The notes under the pieces were generated by a model that saw nothing but the letters and a program-made list of their open reading frames with translations, ran no database searches and was not told the DNA's origin. A DNA stretch of 64,000 bases from Tianweitania sediminis (lineage in GTDB: Bacteria; Pseudomonadota; Alphaproteobacteria; Rhizobiales; Rhizobiaceae): the NCBI RefSeq assembly GCF_017813335.1, contig NZ_JAGIYY010000001.1, forward strand, positions 1,352,001 through 1,416,000, written 5' to 3'. Position 1 is the first letter of the stretch; each line of letters starts with the position of its first letter. A program made the translations under genes and the position numbers. Positions 1 to 8,168 of this stretch are shown here, one piece after another.

Positions 1-449
1 GCTTCGTCGATGATGGCTCGTGGCGTCGACAAGGCGAGAAAGCCACCGTTGCGTCCGCAGTTCGCTTCCCGCGCCTCGATCGACACTGCAACATTGTCGA
101 GCGCGGTCATTTCAAGGAACACGCGGGCGACCTGAAAGGAGCGACCCACGCCCTTGCGTACGCGCCGGTAGCCTTTTTGTGTCGAAACATCCTCGTTGCG
201 CAGCGTGATCGTGCCGGATGTCGGGGGGAGTTCGCCGGAAAGAACCTTGAACAAGGTCGACTTGCCCGCGCCATTCGGGCCGATGACCACATGGCGTTCA
301 CCTTGCGCCAGATCGAGGTTGACGTTTTTCAGAACCTTGATCGGCCCATAGTTCTTGAACACATCGCGCGCCTGAAGCAGCGTGCTGCCGTGGGCAGGCA
401 GCGCCCCAGCGGCGCGTGACGCTAAGCTGGTCTCGTTATGCAAGGTCAT
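1..449 (-). CDS. Liv-type ABC transporter ATP-binding protein (LivG-like), partial
   Basis: This is the first ATPase of a branched-chain-amino-acid-type importer, cut by the left window edge. The visible 149 residues hold a Walker A motif GPNGAGKST at about residues 57-65 and a Q-loop (SFQV) near residue 103, as in LivG; Walker B and the signature motif lie outside. The ATG at 449 overlaps the stop of the permease gene upstream in an ATGA arrangement, so the two are translationally coupled. It is the last visible gene of a minus-strand operon that begins with acyl-CoA dehydrogenases, so the imported compound is probably an organic acid degraded through CoA esters rather than an amino acid; that is inference from context. 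Confidence 0.9.
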   Translation of the reverse strand, partial: MTLHNETSLASRAAGALPAHGSTLLQARDVFKNYGPIKVLKNVNLDLAQGERHVVIGPNGAGKSTLFKVLSGELPPTSGTITLRNEDVSTQKGYRRVRKGVGRSFQVARVFLEMTALDNVAVSIEAREANCGRNGGFLALSTPRAIIDE

Positions 450-1462
450 TGGTGGACCTCCGAAGTTGCCACCGGCGTGGCGCCATTGTTCCGTCGGCCG
501 CCGAAACGGTTCCACAAGGTTGACAGCATGCCGAGGATGCCGCCGGGGACCGCCAGCACGACGGCAAGCAAAAGTCCGCCTACGAGAAGATCAGAAACAC
601 CGACCATGGTGCGCGTGCCGTAGTCCAGAAAGCCGAACAGGATGGCGCCAACCGCTGGTCCGAGAAAGAAGGCGGATCCGCCAAGCAGGGCGAAAAGGAC
701 CGGCATGGTCGACTGAGTCCAAAGGGCCACTTCTGGCGACACGATCTGCGCCCACGGCGCAAACAGCGCACCCGAAAGGGCGGCCATTGTGCCTGAAATC
801 GTAAACGCCTGCAGGCGCTTGGCATCGACGTCAATGCCGAGGAAATCGGCACGGGCAGGATCGGACTTCACTGCCTGCAAGGACCGTCCAAAGCGGTTCG
901 ACCACAGCCCCCACATCAAGAGGACCGCCAGCGCGCAGGTGACAATCAGGAAGTAATAGTAATTGTCACCGACGCCGAGAGGGATCGAAACCACGCCAAG
1001 GTCGAGCGGCGGGCGCGCGATCCCGGCCAGGCCATCGTTGCGACCGAGAACGGTGGTTTTCGTAATGATGACATGGATGAGGGCGCCGAGCGCAAGCGTG
1101 ATCACCGCAAAGGAAACGCCGCCGGCGCGACGGAGCGCCAGAAGCGCTGTGACAATTGCGAGCAGAGCACCGGCGGAAACGGCGACAAGCAGGATCAGCA
1201 GAAACGGCATCCAGTCTTGATTGATCGTCATGTAGCCGGTGGCATAGGCGCCTACCGCAAAGAACATGGCGTGTCCGAATGACAAAACGCCGGCCTTGGC
1301 GAAGGCAAAATTGAAGGCGATCCCGAAGACGATGTTGATCGCGACGATGCCGGCAAGAAAGATGATGCCACGATTGGCAAAGTGGGGCAGTAGCAGCGCC
1401 ACAACCAACAGCGCTGCCAAGCTGAGGAAGAAAGAAAGCGGGCGAACCGTGGTGATGCTCAT
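446..1462 (-). CDS. Liv-type ABC transporter permease (LivM-like)
   Basis: This 338-residue polytopic inner-membrane protein has the LivM hallmarks: a run of hydrophobic helices from residue 8, the conserved segment LSFGHAMFFAVGAYA near residues 60-75, and a C-terminal block with LGGSAFFLGPAVGAI. Length is typical for the family. It would form the translocation pore with the LivH-like partner. Its ATG at 1462 overlaps the end of the upstream permease gene by 4 bases and its stop overlaps the start of the ATPase gene, so the three transporter genes are tightly coupled. Confidence 0.92.
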   Translation of the reverse strand: MSITTVRPLSFFLSLAALLVVALLLPHFANRGIIFLAGIVAINIVFGIAFNFAFAKAGVLSFGHAMFFAVGAYATGYMTINQDWMPFLLILLVAVSAGALLAIVTALLALRRAGGVSFAVITLALGALIHVIITKTTVLGRNDGLAGIARPPLDLGVVSIPLGVGDNYYYFLIVTCALAVLLMWGLWSNRFGRSLQAVKSDPARADFLGIDVDAKRLQAFTISGTMAALSGALFAPWAQIVSPEVALWTQSTMPVLFALLGGSAFFLGPAVGAILFGFLDYGTRTMVGVSDLLVGGLLLAVVLAVPGGILGMLSTLWNRFGGRRNNGATPVATSEVHQ

Positions 1463-2346
1463 GCGGTTGCCTCCTTGCCAAGCAGGCCTTGCGGACGGAT
1501 CACAAGCACAAGGGCGATGGTGGCGAAGAACAGCACCCCGGGATAGTTCGGCAGATAGGTCGCGCTGACGGCTTCAACAAAGCCGAGGAAGATGGAGGCC
1601 ACGAAGGCTCCGCGGATCGAGCCCATGCCGCCGATGATCACGACGCCAAATGCCTGCAGGATGTAGATGTGAGCCAGTTCGGGAGACAGGCTCTGGTTGG
1701 CGACGAGCAGCCCGCCCGCCAGACCCGCAAGGGCGAAGCCGGCAACCACCGTCGCACGATACACCGCCGAAACGTCGATCCCGACTGCTCGTGCCATCCA
1801 GGGGTCGATGGCGATCGCCTGCAGGGTCCTTCCAACGGAGGTGTGGTTCAGAACGCCCTCGAGAAGAAGAAAGACAACGAGGCCGCAGCCGATCACGAAC
1901 AAGGAAAAGGTTGGCAGGATCGCATCGCCCATGAAGATGGCGTCGAGCAGGCCGTTGGGCGGCGACACGCTGAGATAGTTCAGGCCCCAGACGAGCTTGA
2001 CGAAGCCGTCGCACACCAGAAGCAGCGCATAGGTGGCGATCAGAACATAAACGCCTTCCACGTTCTGCAGGCGGCGAAACACCACTGCATCAACGCCTAC
2101 ACCCACAACTCCCATTGCGACCGCTGCGACAAGCGCGCCGCCGAGATAGGCATAAAGCGGGATCTCAAAGCCGAAATAATTCAGCACAGTGTAGGCGACA
2201 TAGGCGCCGATCATGAAGAAGCCGCCATGCGAAAAGTTCAGGACATGGAGAATGCCGAACACGATCGTCAGCCCGGAGGCTACCAGGAACGTGGCCATGG
2301 ACCAGGTCATCGCATTGAAAAGGATTGTAAGCAGGTCGCCAGTCAT
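1459..2346 (-). CDS. Liv-type ABC transporter permease (LivH-like)
   Basis: This is the second permease subunit, with the LivH signature GLTIVFGILHVLNFSHGGFFMIGAY and the C-terminal GVVIIGGMGSIRGAFVAS block. I place the start at the ATG at 2346 (protein MTGDLLTILFNAMTW, 295 aa), because the 24 extra residues available from a TTG at 2418 are not hydrophobic and fall outside the normal LivH N-terminus. The ribosome-binding site is weak, so the start is not certain. The gene lies between the binding-protein gene and the LivM-like gene of the same operon. Confidence 0.9.
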   Translation of the reverse strand: MTGDLLTILFNAMTWSMATFLVASGLTIVFGILHVLNFSHGGFFMIGAYVAYTVLNYFGFEIPLYAYLGGALVAAVAMGVVGVGVDAVVFRRLQNVEGVYVLIATYALLLVCDGFVKLVWGLNYLSVSPPNGLLDAIFMGDAILPTFSLFVIGCGLVVFLLLEGVLNHTSVGRTLQAIAIDPWMARAVGIDVSAVYRATVVAGFALAGLAGGLLVANQSLSPELAHIYILQAFGVVIIGGMGSIRGAFVASIFLGFVEAVSATYLPNYPGVLFFATIALVLVIRPQGLLGKEATA

Positions 2347-2426
2347 CGCCGTATTCGGTTGGTGAGCGCCATTAACTTCCGCCGGACAACAGGCATCCAG
2401 CGGAAGAGATTTGAGCAAAAGCCGGA

Positions 2427-3692
2427 TCAGGTTGGCTTGCGCAGTTCCATCTTCTGGCCTGGCATTGCGGGTTCGATCACCGTGTTGCCGTCGACCTTGA
2501 CGTAATCGGTCACCTTGTAGCCCTTGGGGTCAGATGCGTCCGGCTCGATGTAGATCATCTCGACATCCTTGATGACCTGATTGTCTTCAGCGCGCATGAT
2601 GCGCTTGCCGGTTGCGGTATCCCATTCCAGCCCCTTGAGGGCGGCGATCACGTCCGCCGTTTCCGTGGATCCCGCCTTCTCGATCGCAGCCTTATAGGCA
2701 TAAAGGGCCGCATGGGCTTCCGCGACCCAGCCCATCGGCTGCTCGTTGCCCGTCTTCTTGACGTAGTCGGCATAAAGCGCGTCCGAAAGCGGGTTGCCCT
2801 TGTTGGTCTCGTAATACCAGTGGATGCCGGTCCAGAAGGACGGCGTCTGCGCCTTCAGCGCTTCGGCGACAATAAACTCGTTTGCAGAGTCCATCAGGAT
2901 GCGGTCCTCGAACAGCTTGAAGGGCCTCGCCTGCTGGAACAGGGTCACGGAATCCCCGCCATAAGTGGAGTTGTAGATGCCATTGGCGGGCGTACGCGCC
3001 GCCTGCGTTACGAAGGTGCGGTAATCGCCGACGCCATAAGGAACGATGATCGGATCCAGGATCTCGACCTCCTTCTTGGCGATCTCGGGGTAGAACTGCA
3101 GCAGTCCGTCCATGAACACGGCCCAGGTGGTACGGCCATATTCGTGGTCGGGTACGAGGCCGGTCCAGGTTGTGACGTCGGGATTGCGCTGCGCCAGCAA
3201 CTGGGCTTCCGCGCGGTTGCGCATATACGGGCTATCGCCGGGGCGGAACACGTGATCGGAATAGTTCTCGTGGTTGAGCTTTTCCGTGCCAGCACCGCAG
3301 GTCAGCGCAATGCCGCCTTCCTGCTGCATCAGCGGCCCCATGGCCAGCGCGATGGCAGAGGAGATCGTTCCGAGCTGGAGATGGGCGCCGAGACCCACCA
3401 GTTCGCGGGCCGCGGTGGTCGCATCGGCCGGCGCGTTCCGGTCGTCGCGCACTTCAAGCTGGACCTGGCGACCGTTGATACCGCCCGCCGCGTTGATCTG
3501 GTCAGCGGCTATCTGTGCCCCGGTCAGAACGAAGTTGCCGATGAATTCTTGCGCGCCCGACAGGGCGGTGAGCACGCCGATCTTAATGGGATCGCTGCCT
3601 TGCGCAAAGCTCCGACGCGAGATGAAGGGCGTGGCGAGCGCGGATGCCCCCAGCGCGGTTAGAACTGTGCGTCTGTTGATACTGTTGATCAT
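2427..3692 (-). CDS. Periplasmic substrate-binding protein of a Liv-type ABC transporter
   Basis: This is a type-I periplasmic binding protein of the LivK/peripla_BP_6 kind (421 aa), starting with the usual IKIGVLTALSGAQEFIGNFVLTGAQ. The start at 3692 has a strong Shine-Dalgarno (GGGAGGAGAAGACC before ATG); a longer frame to 3764 lacks one. The N-terminus carries NRRTVLTALGASALATPFIS, a twin-arginine-like signal, so export may be through Tat. It follows the enoyl-CoA hydratase gene in the operon and supplies ligand specificity to the permeases and ATPases downstream. The ligand is not readable from the sequence. Confidence 0.9.
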   Translation of the reverse strand: MINSINRRTVLTALGASALATPFISRRSFAQGSDPIKIGVLTALSGAQEFIGNFVLTGAQIAADQINAAGGINGRQVQLEVRDDRNAPADATTAARELVGLGAHLQLGTISSAIALAMGPLMQQEGGIALTCGAGTEKLNHENYSDHVFRPGDSPYMRNRAEAQLLAQRNPDVTTWTGLVPDHEYGRTTWAVFMDGLLQFYPEIAKKEVEILDPIIVPYGVGDYRTFVTQAARTPANGIYNSTYGGDSVTLFQQARPFKLFEDRILMDSANEFIVAEALKAQTPSFWTGIHWYYETNKGNPLSDALYADYVKKTGNEQPMGWVAEAHAALYAYKAAIEKAGSTETADVIAALKGLEWDTATGKRIMRAEDNQVIKDVEMIYIEPDASDPKGYKVTDYVKVDGNTVIEPAMPGQKMELRKPT

Positions 3693-3773
3693 TGGTCTTC
3701 TCCTCCCAGGACGGAAAACGTTCGATGATAAAGGCTCGAGGGGACGGTTGTTTTCAGCGTGCACGCCAAAGCT

Positions 3774-4571
3774 TCAGCGGCCGGTGAACTTCGGTTGACG
3801 CTTGTTGCGGAACGCGTCGACGGCTTCGCGATGGTCTTCGCTGACATTCGACACGATTTCGAGCGCGAGACCCGCTTCAAAGGAGGCGTGCATGGCCGCC
3901 TTCAGTTGCAGCGTCGTGGCAATTTTGGTGAAATTGATGGCCTTCAGCGGGCCGGTGGCGAGGCGATCGGCCAGCCCATAGACTTCCGCGTCGAGCTGGT
4001 CTTCTGGCACCACCTTGGTGATCAGGCCGATCCGCTCTGCCTCGGTTGCGGTGATCAGGTCGCCTGTCATCAGGTAGTATTTCGCCTTGGCATAGCCGAT
4101 GTGCTGCGGCCACAAAACAGCGCCGCCGTCGCCGGCAACAAGGCCCATCAGCACATGTGGGTCGCCGATCTTGGCCCGCTCCGATGCGACGATGATGTCG
4201 CAGCACAGCATGATGGTGGCGCCGAGGCCGATGGCATGACCATTGACGCGGGCGATCACCGGCTTACCGATGTCGAGCAGACCGTAAACGATGTCGCGGG
4301 CTTCCTGAGCGGTCACCTCGAAGGAGGCGGGGTCGTCGATCCCTTCCTGCATCCAGTTGATGTCGCCACCGGCAGAAAAAGCACGTCCGGCACCGGTGAT
4401 GACGATGATGTCGGCATCCGCGTCATTGCGCAGTTCAGTCACGATGCGCGAAAACTCCGTGTGGAGCTTGGCGTCGGTCGCGTTCAATGCATCTGGTCGA
4501 TTGAAGGTGACCGTCAGGACGCGGTTCTTGCGCTCGGTTTTCAGCGTTTCGTAGTGATCGTAGCTTTTCAT
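3774..4571 (-). CDS. Enoyl-CoA hydratase/isomerase (crotonase family)
   Basis: This 265-residue cytoplasmic enzyme of the crotonase superfamily would hydrate a 2-enoyl-CoA made by the neighbouring acyl-CoA dehydrogenases. Visible family features are the oxyanion-hole segments GRAFSAGGDINWM and NGHAIGLGATIMLCCDIIVAS, followed by the GLVAGDGGAVLWP stretch. The start at 4571 is chosen for its GGGAGGAACA ribosome-binding site. It lies 43 bases downstream of the small acyl-CoA dehydrogenase gene and 81 bases upstream of the binding-protein gene, so one transcript is likely. Confidence 0.88.
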   Translation of the reverse strand: MKSYDHYETLKTERKNRVLTVTFNRPDALNATDAKLHTEFSRIVTELRNDADADIIVITGAGRAFSAGGDINWMQEGIDDPASFEVTAQEARDIVYGLLDIGKPVIARVNGHAIGLGATIMLCCDIIVASERAKIGDPHVLMGLVAGDGGAVLWPQHIGYAKAKYYLMTGDLITATEAERIGLITKVVPEDQLDAEVYGLADRLATGPLKAINFTKIATTLQLKAAMHASFEAGLALEIVSNVSEDHREAVDAFRNKRQPKFTGR

Positions 4572-4614
4572 TGTTCCTCCCAAAGCTCCTCCAAGCTCTT
4601 CTCGCATCCGCCGG

Positions 4615-5721
4615 TCAGGCTGGCGGGCGCAGAGCCTCGTAGCGCGCCGTGTAGTAGTCCTCGTCACCGAACAGGCTTTCGCACATCATCAAGCGCTTGA
4701 AGTAGCGGCTGATCTTGAGCTCATCGGTCACGCCGATGCCGCCGTGCAACTGCACCGACTGCTGGGCGACATAGCGGGCCGATCGTGCCGTGACCGTTTT
4801 GCACAAAGCTATGGCGCGAGCGCGGCGCGGCTGCTTGGCGTCTATGACCGCTTCCACGACACCGGCTGTTTCTTCCGTCGCCAGCAGCATGGAAACGATG
4901 CGATGCTGGAGAACCTGGAAGCGATCCAGCGTTTGACCGAACTGCTTGCGCGTTTTCAGGTAATCGGCCGTGACGTCCACAAGGTAGCGCATCGCGCCAA
5001 GGGCTTCGGCACAAACGAGGAAGGCGGCGGCATCGAGTGTCTCGTCCACCAGAGCGGCGATGTCGTCGCTGCCCGACAACCTTTCGGCCGACGCATCGGC
5101 CAGCGTCAGGCTTGCCGTCGTTCGGCCATCCACGGTTCTATAGATCTTAAGGGTCACGCCTTCAGCGGCCGGATCGATGCGGTAAAGACCGAGGCGGCCA
5201 TTCGCATCGAGACCCGTGACAAGCAGGGTATCGGCACCCGCAAGGTCGAGCGTGTTCGCCTTTTCCCCGGAAAGCCGCACGTCGGCGCCGTCCTGGCGCG
5301 CCCCGGTCGTAACGCTGCGATCAAAGCCCCGCGCCGACTCGTAGTGAGCAAGAACAGCCGTGCTTTCGCCGGCTACAAGCTGCGCCAAAAATGCGTCCGC
5401 TTCCGGTGTTTCGAGCCGGGCCAGCAACGGCGCGGCGATGCCGCCAACGCTCAAAACGGGTTCAGCCACAATGCCGCGCCCGACTGCTTCCATGATGCCA
5501 GCCATTTCGGCCAGACCGCCACCAGTGCCACCTTTGGCTTCGGGGACCATCACGCCTAGAAAGCCCTGCGCGGCAACTTCCCTGGCGATATCGGGATCGA
5601 AGCCCTGCGGATGCGCGCGGCCGGACAGTTCATGGAGATCGTCATAGGCCTGCTCGACCCAGCGCAAAGCATGCTCGCGCAGGAGTGCGGCGTCACTCGA
5701 TGTTTCGTCGGTGATGTCCAT
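4615..5721 (-). CDS. Acyl-CoA dehydrogenase, smaller partner of a probable heteromeric pair
   Basis: This FAD-dependent acyl-CoA dehydrogenase of 368 residues has the C-terminal QSVQLHGGIGVTDELKISRYFKR block of the family, an N-terminal helical domain and a shorter central domain than usual. It begins one base into the stop codon of the larger dehydrogenase gene (TGATG overlap), the arrangement seen for two-subunit acyl-CoA dehydrogenases such as the pimeloyl-CoA or steroid side-chain enzymes. The pair would introduce the 2,3 double bond for the hydratase next door. The substrate is unknown. Confidence 0.88.
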   Translation of the reverse strand: MDITDETSSDAALLREHALRWVEQAYDDLHELSGRAHPQGFDPDIAREVAAQGFLGVMVPEAKGGTGGGLAEMAGIMEAVGRGIVAEPVLSVGGIAAPLLARLETPEADAFLAQLVAGESTAVLAHYESARGFDRSVTTGARQDGADVRLSGEKANTLDLAGADTLLVTGLDANGRLGLYRIDPAAEGVTLKIYRTVDGRTTASLTLADASAERLSGSDDIAALVDETLDAAAFLVCAEALGAMRYLVDVTADYLKTRKQFGQTLDRFQVLQHRIVSMLLATEETAGVVEAVIDAKQPRRARAIALCKTVTARSARYVAQQSVQLHGGIGVTDELKISRYFKRLMMCESLFGDEDYYTARYEALRPPA

Positions 5722-6914
5722 CAGAAGCCGAACCGCGCTTTGGAAACGATGTTGTGCTGGATCTCGTTGGAGCCGCCATAAATCGTCGCGGCGCGCTGAA
5801 AGAGGTATTCGGAAAGCAGGGCCGAGGCCTCCGTGGGTTCCGCCTGTTCGCCATTGCTGCCTTCGGGCAAAGGTTCCGGCGACAGCGCCAGGCCCTTGCG
5901 TGCAGCTACCCGGGAGCCGAGTTCGGTGATGCTCTGCAGAAGTTCTGAACCGCGGATCTTCATGAGCGAGGCCTCAAAGCCCAGCACCTTGCCTTGAGCG
6001 ACCCCCTTGAGCTGGCGAGCGCAGAACGCTTCTAGCGTTTGCAACTGGACTTCGGCCTCTGTGAAGGCGCGACGGAAAGCGGATTGCTCAAACAGCGGCT
6101 TTCCCGCTTCGAGCGTGTTTTCGGCAACGGTGCGCACCTGGGAAAGAAGGCGGCGCGCCTTTCCGGTTTCCGCAACGATCAGGCGTTCCGTGGCGAGCAG
6201 GAACTTGGCGATCTTCCAGCCGTCGCCTTCGTCGCCGACCAGGTTCTCAACGGGCACTTCGACATTGTCGAAGAACACCTCATTGACGTGATGCTTCATG
6301 TCGAGGGTGATGATTGGTCGGATCGTGATGCCGGGCGTGTGCATGTCTGCAAGGATGAACGACACGCCCTTCTGCGGCCGGTCTTCCTGGCTGGTGCGCA
6401 CCAGAAGAAAGATCATATCTGCCCAGTGGGCATAACTCGTCCAAAGCTTCTGCCCGTTCAGGACATAGTGATCGCCCTTGCGCTCGGCACGAAGCTTAAG
6501 CCCCGCAAGATCCGAGCCCGCGCTTGGCTCGGAATAACCCTGGCACCAGAATTCAGTGGAATCGATGATCTTGGGCAAGAATCGCTGCTTCTGCGCGTCG
6601 GTGCCGTACTCGATGATCACCGGACCGACATAGGCTTGGCCGAACGGCTGCAGGGGTGGGGCGCCAGCTTCGGCCATCGCCTGCTCGAACACGTATCGCT
6701 TGAGCGGCGACCAGCCGGCACCACCCGCGTGAACCGGCCAATGGCCGCAGAACCAGCCATGACCGTTGAGGATTTGTTCCCAGCGATAAAGGTCGCTTTT
6801 CTCCGGCTCTATGTTCAGCCGAACCTTTTCGGCGATGTCGGCCGGAAGATTGGCTTCCACAAAGCGGATGACGTCCAGGCGGAAGGCCGACAGCTCGGGC
6901 AGCGGGTAATCCAA
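5721..6914 (-). CDS. Acyl-CoA dehydrogenase, larger partner
   Basis: This 397-residue acyl-CoA dehydrogenase has the FAD-contact motif WCQGYSEPSAGSDLA, the KLWTSYAHWADMIFLLVRT stretch and the C-terminal IYGGSNEIQHNI. The position of the classical medium-chain catalytic glutamate (YEGT) is YGGS here, so the base must lie elsewhere or in the partner subunit. The start is a TTG at 6914 with a strong GGGAGG Shine-Dalgarno six bases upstream; no ATG fits better. It is the first gene of the minus-strand operon, directly below the palindrome at 6936-6953. Confidence 0.88.
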   Translation of the reverse strand: MDYPLPELSAFRLDVIRFVEANLPADIAEKVRLNIEPEKSDLYRWEQILNGHGWFCGHWPVHAGGAGWSPLKRYVFEQAMAEAGAPPLQPFGQAYVGPVIIEYGTDAQKQRFLPKIIDSTEFWCQGYSEPSAGSDLAGLKLRAERKGDHYVLNGQKLWTSYAHWADMIFLLVRTSQEDRPQKGVSFILADMHTPGITIRPIITLDMKHHVNEVFFDNVEVPVENLVGDEGDGWKIAKFLLATERLIVAETGKARRLLSQVRTVAENTLEAGKPLFEQSAFRRAFTEAEVQLQTLEAFCARQLKGVAQGKVLGFEASLMKIRGSELLQSITELGSRVAARKGLALSPEPLPEGSNGEQAEPTEASALLSEYLFQRAATIYGGSNEIQHNIVSKARFGF

Positions 6915-6935
6915 GCGATGCCTCCCAACATCATA

Positions 6936-6953
6936 ATGACTGATGAGTCATCA
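6936..6953. promoter_or_regulatory. Overlapping palindromes, probable operator of the acyl-CoA dehydrogenase operon
   Basis: Two perfect inverted repeats overlap here: ATGACT-GATG-AGTCAT at 6936-6951 and TGATGA-G-TCATCA at 6941-6953. They lie 22 to 39 bases before the TTG start of the operon, where a repressor would block the promoter. Half-sites of this size suit a GntR or TetR protein, but no such regulator gene adjoins the operon. The cognate regulator is unknown. Confidence 0.55.
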
Positions 6954-7305
6954 ATCATGAGAGGCTCCGGCTTGTCAAGTGAGGGCAGGGTGCGAAAGGC
7001 GTGAGGACAACAGTGCTCTCGCCCGCGAAGGCTGCGAGATCAGCTCGGAAGTCCGCCTTGTGGGGAAACGAGAGCATCGATGATCGGGGCTGCCGCACGG
7101 ATTCTGCCCGAACGGCAACGCCTGGCTGATCTAGCGCGAGGCTTTGGAGGATGGTCCGGTCGGGCGGGTGATCACTTGCAGAGAGCTGCGCGGCTCTCGG
7201 TTGTTCTGGCTGGCGTTTGGGGTGGAAAGCGGACCGCCCTTGGCAACAGCCAAGCAACAACGCTGCCGCAGTCTCACTTCTCAAGTCTTCGTGCGTTCGT
7301 CCGGG
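6954..7305. other. Intergenic stretch without a supported gene
   Basis: This stretch lies between the start of the acyl-CoA dehydrogenase operon and the end of the esterase gene, both on the minus strand. Short open frames exist on both strands, but none has a plausible start with a ribosome-binding site or a recognisable domain. Apart from the promoter area next to the palindrome I see nothing in it. Confidence 0.4.
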
Positions 7306-8166
7306 CTAGGCGCTCGTCACGAGATCGCTCAAGCGGCGTCCGAGTGGGGTGTCCCGGTCTCCGAGGTCAAGCACCACGCTCATGTGGTTGCGCTCGGCAA
7401 TCGGCAGGATTTCGGCTTGGAGTGCCTGGCTCTTCAAGCGCTGCTGCAAGGCGAGGGCCTGATCGTGAAACGGTGCGGTTTCTTCCACACCATAGGCAAG
7501 AATGCGCCGGGCTACGGCGTGCTGCTTCGATGTAAGGGGTGACCAGGCCTCAGCTTCGTCCTGCGTCATCGCCGCTTCATGGCGCAGGAAGCTGTTCGGG
7601 ATATCCGACAGGTCATAGATTCCGCTGAGGAGAAGGAGACCGCGCAGATCAGGCAAGGTTGGAGCCTTGTCTTCTTCTTCGAAACCGGTTGCAGCGAGAT
7701 ACGAAGACAGATGCGCCCCGGCCGAGTGGCCACTGACCGTCAGGCGCCCTGGGTCAGCGCCGAAGGACTGCGCATTGTTTTGCAACCAGCACAGGGCACG
7801 CCGCACCTGATCAACGAGAACGGCAAGCCGCCGGCCGGGCATGAGGTCATATTCAACCAGGGCGCAGATGCCGCCGGCCGCCAAAACCGGAGCGGCGACA
7901 AAGCGGTAATCCTCCTTGTTGCCCGACCGCCAATAACCGCCGTGAACGAAGACATGCAGCGGCGCCCCTTCGGTCACTCGATCAGGGAAGATCAGGTCCA
8001 GCGTTTCGCGCGGGCGCGGACCATAGGCCACATCCACCCGCATGGTGGCGGTGGCCGACAGGCTGCGGCTGCGCGCGGCGAACTCGGCCGCGATAGCGTC
8101 GAAGTCGGGCACAAAGTCCCTGATGCGATAGGGGTCTGTTCCTCGAGTGTCCGCTTCGCCGTTCAT
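7306..8166 (-). CDS. Alpha/beta-hydrolase, esterase or arylformamidase-like
   Basis: This alpha/beta-hydrolase has the HGGYW oxyanion motif of the kynurenine-formamidase/esterase group and the nucleophile elbow GHSAGA. A late histidine (ERNHMSVV) fits the triad; the acidic residue is less clear, with a glutamate in YGVEETAPFHD. The ATG at 8166 (286 aa) follows the aldehyde dehydrogenase stop by two bases; a TTG at 8172 is the alternative start. It is the last gene of the alcohol dehydrogenase / aldehyde dehydrogenase operon, so it may release an alcohol or acid for those enzymes rather than act on formylkynurenine. Confidence 0.8.
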   Translation of the reverse strand: MNGEADTRGTDPYRIRDFVPDFDAIAAEFAARSRSLSATATMRVDVAYGPRPRETLDLIFPDRVTEGAPLHVFVHGGYWRSGNKEDYRFVAAPVLAAGGICALVEYDLMPGRRLAVLVDQVRRALCWLQNNAQSFGADPGRLTVSGHSAGAHLSSYLAATGFEEEDKAPTLPDLRGLLLLSGIYDLSDIPNSFLRHEAAMTQDEAEAWSPLTSKQHAVARRILAYGVEETAPFHDQALALQQRLKSQALQAEILPIAERNHMSVVLDLGDRDTPLGRRLSDLVTSA

Positions 8167-8168
8167 CG

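Noticed and set aside
1489-2505. Long plus-strand open frame opposite the LivH-like gene (338 codons)
   Set aside because: It is the reverse shadow of a clear permease gene; composition is rich in His/Gln/Asp without any domain, and there is no ribosome-binding site.
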